Shown here one piece after another: positions 1 to 5,984 of a DNA stretch of 11,324 bases (within the stretch, counting starts at the first letter, position 1; each line of letters opens with the position of its first letter). The notes beneath the pieces were generated by a model. It was not told the DNA's origin, did no database searches, and saw nothing but the letters and a program-made list of their open reading frames with translations. The position numbers and the translations under genes are program-made. The stretch comes from Candidatus Methanoplasma reticulitermitis (GTDB lineage Archaea; Thermoplasmatota; Thermoplasmata; Methanomassiliicoccales; Methanomethylophilaceae): contig JAITTK010000050.1 of NCBI GenBank assembly GCA_031287135.1, positions 1 to 11,324 on the forward strand, written 5' to 3'.

Positions 1-681
1 GAAACAGCGGGCAAGGAATCTTTTTCTGGAGGGGCCGATGAGTACCGGATACCTCTGTCCGAACGAACCGCAGTTTCTTATGATATGCATATTCTGGTCC
101 GGGGTCTTACCGAACCCGACGCCGGGGTCGAGGATTATGTTGCGTTCCCTGACCCCTTTGGAGACGGCACACTCCGCGCGCCCGTCGAGGAATTCTTTGA
201 TCCCTGTCATGAAATCCCCCTCCATGACATCCGTGGCCAGTGTCTTCGGGCTGCCATACATGTGCATTATGACCACGGGAACATCATATGCCGCCGCTAC
301 GTCTATCATATGTTCGTTCCCGAGCCCGCATATGTCGTTTATGATGGACGCCCCGGCTCTGACGGATTCCTTTGCGACCGTCGGTTTCATCGTATCCACG
401 GATATGGGCACATCGACAGTCGGCGAGAGTTCCCTTATTATCGGGATTATCCTTCCGAGTTCCTCATCCGCCGTAACGGGATCGGCCCCGGGTCTGGTGG
501 ACTCTCCCCCGATGTCGATTATGTCAGCACCCTGATCTATCAGTCCGTAGGCATGTTCCAGCGCTTTATCCATCGAGAGATATCTGCCGCCGTCCGAAAA
601 GGAGTCCGGGGTTATGTTCAATATCCCCATGATTATCGGACGGCCGGCCGGCGGGTTTGTCCAAATGTGCGAAGGGTCCAT
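1..681 (-). CDS. folP: Dihydropteroate synthase, 3' end cut by window edge
   Basis: Condenses 6-hydroxymethyl-dihydropterin pyrophosphate with p-aminobenzoate to dihydropteroate in folate synthesis (family knowledge). The 227 visible residues carry the family motifs in order: MGILNITPDSFSDGG (18-32), GGESTRPGA (58-66), SVDT with D96, ND at 115-116, IMHM (138-141), LDPGVGFGK (184-192) and IGPSRKRF (215-222). The pterin and sulfonamide/pABA-site residues therefore look intact; about 40-50 residues are probably missing beyond the left edge. The ATG at 681 lies one base after the stop of the Fe-S gene, so translation is probably coupled; I see no strong Shine-Dalgarno site. An internal ATG (M18) is unlikely as the start, because RPIIMGILNIT is the usual family lead-in. 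It is the third gene of a minus-strand operon. Some archaeal DHPS homologues act outside classical folate synthesis, but this one looks canonical. Confidence 0.93.
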   Translation of the reverse strand, partial: MDPSHIWTNPPAGRPIIMGILNITPDSFSDGGRYLSMDKALEHAYGLIDQGADIIDIGGESTRPGADPVTADEELGRIIPIIRELSPTVDVPISVDTMKPTVAKESVRAGASIINDICGLGNEHMIDVAAAYDVPVVIMHMYGSPKTLATDVMEGDFMTGIKEFLDGRAECAVSKGVRERNIILDPGVGFGKTPDQNMHIIRNCGSFGQRYPVLIGPSRKRFLARCF

Positions 682-682
682 G

Positions 683-1780
683 TCAGAGATGGCTGTCTAT
701 CAGTTCCGTCAGATCGACGACTTTCAATTTACGGTCGCCCACAGCCGCGGTGAGGTTCGCCACGCAGAACGGGCATGCGGTGACCACAATATCCGCGAAG
801 TCCGCCTCGTCCAGCCTTGTCGTCGCGATTTCTTTCGCTTCTTCCGGAAAGGCGGATCTTACCCCGCCGCCTCCGCCGCAGCAGTGGCTTGTGGATTTGC
901 TGAACTTCATCTCTCTGAAATTGATATCCGGGAACTTCATGAGCACTTCCCGGGGAGCGTCGTAGACCTTACAGTGCCTTCCGAGATGGCACGGATCATG
1001 ATACGTCACCCGGACATTGCCCAAAGGTTTCAGTTTGAGGTCCTGTTTCGCAAGGAACTCCGATATATGGAGCACATCGAACGGTACATCCACGAACTTT
1101 GGATATTCGGTCTTGAACATCCTGTAGCATCCCGAGCATGACAGCACCAGGGTCTCCACGCCCATGGCCGTTATCGCTTCCACGTTCTTCTTCATGAGTT
1201 CCGTGGTGTCATCCTCATCCAATCCTATCCTCTGGAGGACCGAACCGCAGCATACCTCGTTTAAGACCGTGAAGTCCGCACCGAGTTTATTGAGTATCGA
1301 CAGCGACGCTTTTGCTATCTCCTTCTCCCTGTATGTTGCGGTGCATCCCGCGAAATATCCGATCTTCGCCTTATGCGGCACGAGGCCGAGCGTCTCCGCG
1401 ACGGATTTCGATTCTGCATAAGGGTTACCGTATTTGAGCACATTATCGGCGATGGTTTTGTGCTTCGGGAGTATATGCCCGTTCCTGACAAGGTCCGAAC
1501 GGCACATCTCGATGATCTCCACTATGTCTACCTTCGACGGACAGCGCCTGACACAGTCGGCACATGTTGTGCATGTGTACATATTCTCTACCACGGAGTC
1601 ATCCGCCTCTATGTCCCCGTTGAGGAGCCCGTACGTGAGTATTATCCTCCCTCTCGACAGTGCCGAGTCCCAGCCTATCGATTTGAACGACGGACAAACA
1701 CTCTTGCAGAACCCGCACATGGTGCACGTGTTCAGCGCTTCCTTCACTTTCTCTATCTTGTCTGATTCGAATTCACTCAT
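683..1780 (-). CDS. HdrD/GlcF-like Fe-S oxidoreductase with two CCG domains
   Basis: A predicted cytosolic electron-transfer protein of 365 residues. Two ferredoxin-type 4Fe-4S motifs lie near the N-terminus (C19, C22, C25, C29 and C70, C73, C76, C80). Two CCG domains follow: C146, C177-C178-G, C215xxC218 and C264, C300-C301-G, C336xxC339. This order matches HdrD, GlpC, GlcF and LutA relatives; in Hdr the CCG cysteines hold the non-cubane cluster that splits heterodisulfide. All expected cysteines are present. No membrane segment or flavin domain is seen, and no hdrE, glcD or glpA gene adjoins it, so the substrate is unknown. I chose the ATG at 1780, which overlaps the end of the larA-like gene by 8 bp; a TTG at 1789 would add three residues. 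The folP start follows its stop by one base. It could serve in heterodisulfide reduction or in oxidising the hydroxy acid handled by the LarA-like neighbour; sequence alone does not decide. Confidence 0.85.
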   Translation of the reverse strand: MSEFESDKIEKVKEALNTCTMCGFCKSVCPSFKSIGWDSALSRGRIILTYGLLNGDIEADDSVVENMYTCTTCADCVRRCPSKVDIVEIIEMCRSDLVRNGHILPKHKTIADNVLKYGNPYAESKSVAETLGLVPHKAKIGYFAGCTATYREKEIAKASLSILNKLGADFTVLNEVCCGSVLQRIGLDEDDTTELMKKNVEAITAMGVETLVLSCSGCYRMFKTEYPKFVDVPFDVLHISEFLAKQDLKLKPLGNVRVTYHDPCHLGRHCKVYDAPREVLMKFPDINFREMKFSKSTSHCCGGGGGVRSAFPEEAKEIATTRLDEADFADIVVTACPFCVANLTAAVGDRKLKVVDLTELIDSHL

Positions 1781-3023
1781 CTGCTTCAACCCTGGGTATC
1801 GTCACGCTTCCGTCCATGAGCACTATTACCTTCGCGTCCGGGTTCTGCCCGAGCGCTTCGCTCAGGGCATCCGCCACCGTCGGAAAAGGCGTTATGTTCG
1901 CGGACCTTATGATCTCATGGTCAAGGTCGGTCACGGCGCATATATCGGCCCAGACGGCTATCTCCGCCATCTTGGCGGCCTTGTGGTAACCCAGTTTGTA
2001 TTCCTTGCTCAGGTTTTCGAGGACCCGATCGGGGTCTTTCGAGGAGGAGAGCTGTGTCAGGAATGTCGCATGTCCGATCCCTTCTCTGCATTTGGAGACC
2101 ATTATTATCCTGCCTCCTTCCCTGAGCGCCCATTTCCCGTTGTCCAGTGCTTTCTGCGACTGGTAAAGGTCCACGTCCATCGGATATGGTGCTACGGATA
2201 TAACTATGTCCGCCTTCTCCGGTATCGGGACCGAGAAGACCTCGTTGGCCCATTCCACCGCCCTGTCAAAGGCCGGATTGAGGCTTCCCGATGCCACCCT
2301 GTATATGTGCTGGTGTCTGTCGAGGACCATCTGTATCGAGAATATCTCCTTGTCCTTCACAACCTCCAGGGCATCCATCATATCCTCGTGCACCGGGTTC
2401 CCTTCAAGGATGAGCGACTGCGCTTCCTTCCTCATGGCAAGCCTGTGGTTGGCCTCTATCGTCCTGAATGATGCGACCCCCGGAAGGAAGGATTTCCTTC
2501 CCCCGGTGTATCCCGCGAAGTAGTGAGGTTCGACACTGGTTATTATGACCAATCTGTCGGCCTCCACGGCGATTCTGTTGACCTCCATGGGGGTACCGTT
2601 CTTGGACATCCCGAGATTGATGCATTCGGATTCCTTCGCATTATGGGTTATTATCCTGTCTTTCAGTTTCTCATAGTGCCTGCCGAATACGAAATCATAT
2701 TCTTCCGGGGTCATGTCTCTATGGGTCCCCGTGGCTATGAGATATCTTGCTCTGCGCAGGTCCATTCTCTTGGACAATGCATCCAGTACTTTTGCCGTGG
2801 GAGTCGGTCTTGTCCCGTCGTTGACGATGAACACCACGTCTTTCCCCCCCTCCAGGAATTTCGAGAGCGAATCGTATCCCATGGGATTGTCTATGGACTC
2901 GCCTATGACTTCATCGGGGTCGCCGCACTTCACATCTTTGGGATAGAAGGTTCCGATGTAATTCCTGTCGGGGATATCGACTTTCTGAACTCCCTCCTTG
3001 CCGTACTTGATATCGATTATCAT
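1773..3023 (-). CDS. LarA-family nickel-pincer racemase (DUF2088)
   Basis: A 416-residue homologue of lactate racemase LarA, which epimerises 2-hydroxy acids by hydride transfer using a nickel-pincer nucleotide cofactor made by LarB, LarC and LarE. The catalytic set known from Lactobacillus plantarum LarA can be matched by eye: D69 and R72 in NDGTRPTP, H101 in ATGTHR, H167 in VEPHYFAGY, K177 in GGRKSFLPGV (covalent cofactor attachment), H193 in IEANH (nickel ligand), and Q288 and K291 in YQSQKA. Cofactor binding and racemase chemistry are thus likely, but the family includes enzymes for lactate, malate and other hydroxy acids, so the substrate is open. The ATG at 3023 is the only candidate, since in-frame stops lie just upstream. 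It is first in the operon with the Fe-S protein and folP, behind a TATA-like box near 3055-3066. No larBCE genes occur in the window. Confidence 0.92.
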   Translation of the reverse strand: MIIDIKYGKEGVQKVDIPDRNYIGTFYPKDVKCGDPDEVIGESIDNPMGYDSLSKFLEGGKDVVFIVNDGTRPTPTAKVLDALSKRMDLRRARYLIATGTHRDMTPEEYDFVFGRHYEKLKDRIITHNAKESECINLGMSKNGTPMEVNRIAVEADRLVIITSVEPHYFAGYTGGRKSFLPGVASFRTIEANHRLAMRKEAQSLILEGNPVHEDMMDALEVVKDKEIFSIQMVLDRHQHIYRVASGSLNPAFDRAVEWANEVFSVPIPEKADIVISVAPYPMDVDLYQSQKALDNGKWALREGGRIIMVSKCREGIGHATFLTQLSSSKDPDRVLENLSKEYKLGYHKAAKMAEIAVWADICAVTDLDHEIIRSANITPFPTVADALSEALGQNPDAKVIVLMDGSVTIPRVEADE

Positions 3024-3053
3024 CTGAGACCGTCCAACAGGATTGCACCCTCT

Positions 3054-3069
3054 ATTATTAATTGTTTAT
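3054..3069 (-). promoter_or_regulatory. Predicted TATA promoter of the larA-Fe-S-folP operon
   Basis: On the minus strand this AT-rich stretch reads TAAACAATTAATAAT and stands out from GC-richer surroundings. Its centre lies about 36 bases before the ATG at 3023, which would give a transcript with a leader of about 10 bases. The call rests on composition and spacing only. Confidence 0.5.
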
Positions 3070-3100
3070 TCGCAAGTGCCCGTGCATACCGTCCTGAGAT

Positions 3101-3110
3101 AACTTATTTA
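3101..3110 (+). promoter_or_regulatory. Predicted TATA promoter of thiL (probably leaderless)
   Basis: The sequence aacttattta is centred about 27 bases before the thiL ATG at 3134. With usual archaeal spacing, transcription would begin at or within a few bases of the start codon. No Shine-Dalgarno site is seen in the pyrimidine-rich tatacctttt stretch just before the ATG, which agrees with leaderless translation. Confidence 0.5.
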
Positions 3111-3133
3111 GCGGCGTTCATATACCTTTTGCA

Positions 3134-4075
3134 ATGGTCTCCTTGCAGGAATTGGGGGAAAGGGAACTGATCAGGAACATCCTGAGCATCATACGGCGTC
3201 CGCCGGGATTGGGTCCGTGCGACGATTCGGCACTGATGCCCCCGATGGACGGGGATGTCGTCGCATGCACGGACAGCGTATCCTTCGAGAGGCATTTTCC
3301 AAAGGGAATGACATACAAGGAGTTCGGCTGGACGGCCGCTGCTGTCAACATAAGCGATCTGGCCGCCATGGGTGCGGAACCCGTCGGTCTGCTGGCGGCC
3401 GTCATGATGCCCGGCGATCTTGACGAGAGGCCGGTGTATGACATGATGGCCGGCATGGACAGGTGTGCGGAAACGTTCGGAGCGCACATATACGGCGGAG
3501 ATACCAAACCCGGCCAAGGAGCCATAGCATGCACTGCGATAGGTTCGCTCCGCGGCAGACGGCCGATGCTGAGGTCCGGTGCCAGGCCCGGGGATGCCGT
3601 GGCGGTCACCGGTTCTCTGGGATCGGCCGCCGCCGGGTTCTTCTCCATGGACAGAGGCATAACGGGCGATGTGCCCCTATCCCCCCTGATGACGCCCGTG
3701 CCGAGGGTGGACGAAGGGGCCGCCCTGTCGGGGTCCGGAGCGGTGACATCCTGCATCGATCTTTCCGACGGTCTGGCCGAAGGTGCGAGAAGCATATGCG
3801 GCGCCAGCAATGTCGGTATGGACATACATACGGAGTTCTTGCCGGAGGGGGACGGGGTGGAAACGGTCCATTCCGAACTGGGCATAACGAAGGAGGAGAT
3901 GATGCTGTACTGGGGAGGAGATTATGAACTCCTGTTCACATTCAGCAAGGATAAGATAGGTTCACTCTATGACCGTGACGTGGAGTTCTCGATAATAGGC
4001 AAAGTCACGGAAGGCGATGCCCCGCACATCAACCGCGGGGGTACAAGGACGGTGATGGGAAACGGCAGGTATTAA
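3134..4075 (+). CDS. thiL: Thiamine-monophosphate kinase
   Basis: Phosphorylates thiamine monophosphate with ATP to give thiamine diphosphate, the last step of thiamine cofactor synthesis. The 313 residues match the usual ThiL length and PurM/ThiL fold. Motifs visible in order are a DD pair at 30-31, CTDSVSFERHF (45-55), NISDLAAMGAEP (72-83), GGDT (121-124), RSGARPGD (147-154), CIDLSDGL (207-214) and GGDYELLFT (261-269). The aspartates in these motifs bind Mg-nucleotide and phosphate in the family. The last motif is one residue shorter than the GGEDYEL form common in bacteria; I believe this is ordinary in archaea. The ATG at 3134 fits the family N-terminus (LGERELI) and follows a TATA-like box by about 27 bases. 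The next gene begins in the following 46 bases or slightly overlaps, so the two may share a transcript; they have no known functional link. Confidence 0.97.
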   Translation: MVSLQELGERELIRNILSIIRRPPGLGPCDDSALMPPMDGDVVACTDSVSFERHFPKGMTYKEFGWTAAAVNISDLAAMGAEPVGLLAAVMMPGDLDERPVYDMMAGMDRCAETFGAHIYGGDTKPGQGAIACTAIGSLRGRRPMLRSGARPGDAVAVTGSLGSAAAGFFSMDRGITGDVPLSPLMTPVPRVDEGAALSGSGAVTSCIDLSDGLAEGARSICGASNVGMDIHTEFLPEGDGVETVHSELGITKEEMMLYWGGDYELLFTFSKDKIGSLYDRDVEFSIIGKVTEGDAPHINRGGTRTVMGNGRY

Positions 4076-4103
4076 TCCGAACATAGAGGCCAGGTACTAT
4101 CAT

Positions 4104-4113
4104 CGGGAGGGGG
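4104..4113 (+). promoter_or_regulatory. Strong Shine-Dalgarno site before the GTG at 4122
   Basis: The run cgggaggggg contains GGAGG and ends 8 bases before the GTG at 4122. It supports initiation there, although family-like coding sequence reads through this same stretch (see the AmrS entry). Confidence 0.5.
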
Positions 4114-4121
4114 ACATTTAT

Positions 4122-5075
4122 GTGTGCGACCTCTGTCCGCACAGGTGCCGCATACCCGTGAACGGGTTCGGAAGGTGCCTGTCGAGGAAAGGCGAAGAGG
4201 AAAAACTGGTGGCCAACAACTACGGGAAAGTATCCTCGTTCAGTGTCGATCCGATCGAGAAGAAGCCGCTGTACCACTACTATCCGAAGACGAAGATATT
4301 CTCCGTGGGCGGGATCGGATGCAACATGTCATGCAAGCACTGTCAGAATTATGCGATATCGATGTCCCCTTCAGGAAGGAAGAGGACAACCTATGAGTCC
4401 CCGGAGGATCTGGTGGCGTTCTGCAGGAAAGAGAAGTTCGATTCCATCGCATTCACCTACAATGAACCGATAATCTGGTTCGAGTACATAATGGACATAG
4501 TCGAAGAGGCACCGGATCTGAGATACGTCCTAGTGAGCAACGGTCTTGTGAACGAAGAGCCGCTGAAAGAGCTCTGCAGGATCACCGATGCCATGAACAT
4601 AGACATCAAAGGGTTCACCGATGAGTTCTATATGAAAGTCTGCGGCGCACATCTTGCGGATGTCCTCAGATCCGCGGAGATAGTGAGCCGGGAGGCGGTG
4701 CATCTCGAACTCACATATCTGGTGATACCCGGATACAACGACTCGGAGAACGAGATAGAGAAATTCTCATCGTGGGTCCGTGACAGTCTGTCCCCCGAGA
4801 CACCCGTTCACTTCTCCAGATTCCACCCGGATTATGAGATGATGGATGTCCCATTAACTCCCGTGGAGACCTTGCTCATGTGCAGGGAGACCGCGATGGA
4901 GAACGGACTCGAGTATGTTTATGTGGGGAACGTGCTGACCGATGACTCTTCGGACACATACTGTCCGAACTGCGGTGCGCTGGTGATACGCCGCACGGGG
5001 TACCTGGTCGACCTGGCCGCGCTGAACGGCGACCGTTGCTCTCAGTGCAGGCACAGGATGAACATCAAAAGATGA
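4122..5075 (+). CDS. amrS: AmrS-type radical SAM protein (AMMECR1-linked)
   Basis: A cytosolic radical SAM enzyme of the AmrS family, often encoded with AMMECR1 and MEMO genes in archaea; its substrate is not established. From the GTG at 4122 it has 317 residues. Features in order are an N-terminal CDLCPHRCRI cysteine motif, VDPIEKKPLYH, the radical SAM motif CNMSCKHC (CxxxCxxC) after GGIG, NEPIIWFEY, and a C-terminal zinc-ribbon-like tail with CPNC and CSQC. DPIEKKPLYH and the YVGNV...CPNCG end are typical of this family rather than pyruvate-formate-lyase activases. The start is doubtful: the same frame stays open from 4056, and codons just upstream translate as EARYYHREGDIYV, resembling the usual AmrS N-terminus, yet contain no ATG, GTG or TTG. 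Either GTG 4122 is used, helped by a strong GGAGG site, or a rare ATA/ATT start is used. Its 3' end overlaps the convergent peptidase gene by 11 bp. Confidence 0.92.
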   Translation: MCDLCPHRCRIPVNGFGRCLSRKGEEEKLVANNYGKVSSFSVDPIEKKPLYHYYPKTKIFSVGGIGCNMSCKHCQNYAISMSPSGRKRTTYESPEDLVAFCRKEKFDSIAFTYNEPIIWFEYIMDIVEEAPDLRYVLVSNGLVNEEPLKELCRITDAMNIDIKGFTDEFYMKVCGAHLADVLRSAEIVSREAVHLELTYLVIPGYNDSENEIEKFSSWVRDSLSPETPVHFSRFHPDYEMMDVPLTPVETLLMCRETAMENGLEYVYVGNVLTDDSSDTYCPNCGALVIRRTGYLVDLAALNGDRCSQCRHRMNIKR

Positions 5076-5928
5076 GGAACAACGGGTTCCCGATCAATGT
5101 GACCACGGCCACCGCCGCCGTGATCATTATGATGAAAGGTATCATCGGCGTGACCCAGACCGTGTCGTATCCCTCTTCTTTCAGTCTGGCGTATATGCCG
5201 TCCATCTCCTCCTCGTCCGGGATGGATATGGTTTTGAGTTTCCCGTCTACCACGTCTTCCGTGGGCCAGACATTCGCTCCCTCCGCACGGTTCACGGACA
5301 TCCTGTATCCCGAGAACATCTTTCTGGAGCGATCGCCGTTCCTGATGTTCCTCGCAACGAAGTACAGTATGACCGGGATGGTGGCAACGGCGGCAAGGAA
5401 CAGGACCGATACGGAATAAACAAAGATCTGACCGGCGATGTTGCCGGGGACATCAATGAGAGGCATTCCAAGGAACCGGGGATATAAAGGAAACATGACG
5501 GAAAGCACGATGAGGCACTTCACATCGGCGCCGCCCCTCACAATGCCCAGTACATACATCCCCAGATAGATCAGGTAGCAGACGGGTATGGATGCCCAGG
5601 CCCTCATTATCTGGTCCGAGGTGTCGGAATAAAGCGGCACTATGAAAAGCAAAGCCATCGTGAAATAGAACAGAAACGGGTCAAAATCCCTGTCCGCGAA
5701 AATATCAAAGAGGATAAGGGACGTGCCGATCGCAAGGCACACGTATTCCCATCTGAATCCGGTTTGAAGGACGGAATATGCAAGCATGATGATGAGTCCT
5801 AGAACGCCTATGACGATCCAGTGCCAGTCCGGGACCTCCCTGTCCCTCCAGTCGCTGACGCTCGCGGACACAAGCACGGCGATCGTCACGGCGAATGCCA
5901 CTGTCCCGAGCAATTCTCCGGCTTCCAT
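5065..5928 (-). CDS. Archaeal type IV prepilin/preflagellin peptidase (A24)
   Basis: An aspartic membrane protease that removes the class III signal peptide from archaeal pilins or archaellins at the cytosolic face (family knowledge). The 287-residue protein has about seven hydrophobic segments, roughly at 8-24, 37-56, 62-76, 86-100, 114-130, 166-190 and 261-280. Catalytic aspartates are visible as D26 in SDWRDREVP and D135 in RGGADVK, the archaeal form of the GxGD motif. After a hydrophilic loop (about 192-258), VWVTPMIPF and a last membrane helix match the archaeal A24 type II C-terminus, closer to EppA/FlaK-like enzymes than to bacterial PilD. The ATG at 5928 follows an in-frame TGA by two codons, so the start is firm. 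It is transcribed divergently from mscS from a shared AT-rich element. No pilin or archaellin gene lies in the window, so pilin versus archaellin preference cannot be told. Confidence 0.9.
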   Translation of the reverse strand: MEAGELLGTVAFAVTIAVLVSASVSDWRDREVPDWHWIVIGVLGLIIMLAYSVLQTGFRWEYVCLAIGTSLILFDIFADRDFDPFLFYFTMALLFIVPLYSDTSDQIMRAWASIPVCYLIYLGMYVLGIVRGGADVKCLIVLSVMFPLYPRFLGMPLIDVPGNIAGQIFVYSVSVLFLAAVATIPVILYFVARNIRNGDRSRKMFSGYRMSVNRAEGANVWPTEDVVDGKLKTISIPDEEEMDGIYARLKEEGYDTVWVTPMIPFIIMITAAVAVVTLIGNPLFLIF

Positions 5929-5949
5929 GTTCCGTCAATGAACAGACAG

Positions 5950-5961
5950 ATATTATTTTAT
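5950..5961. promoter_or_regulatory. Shared AT-rich promoter element for divergent genes
   Basis: The 56-base gap between the prepilin peptidase (start 5928) and mscS (start 5985) holds one strong AT-rich element, atattattttat. Its centre is about 28 bases from each start codon, the distance expected for TATA-driven leaderless transcription in both directions. Neither gene shows a clear Shine-Dalgarno site. Based on composition and spacing only. Confidence 0.55.
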
Positions 5962-5984
5962 TCTCTCATAAGGTCCGGGTTTTC

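Noticed and set aside
85..753. 222-codon plus-strand open frame
   Set aside because: It lies opposite folP, whose motifs are complete; its translation has no family resemblance.
1778..1789. TTG at 1789 as start of the Fe-S protein
   Set aside because: The ATG at 1780, three codons later, is a better start codon and gives a shorter overlap with the upstream gene; TTG cannot be fully excluded.
1434..2471. 345-codon plus-strand open frame opposite the Fe-S and larA-like genes
   Set aside because: It is antisense to two genes with complete family motifs. Its translation has no recognisable domain and is rich in H, R and Y, as expected of a shadow frame in this GC-rich DNA.
3118..3885. 255-codon minus-strand open frame inside thiL
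   Set aside because: It is antisense to thiL, whose motifs are all intact, and its Ser/Pro-rich translation is typical of a shadow frame.
5895..5984. Upstream extension of the mscS frame
   Set aside because: It would overlap the divergent peptidase gene and bury the signal peptide. The ATG at 5985 gives a clean secretory N-terminus and fits the promoter spacing.
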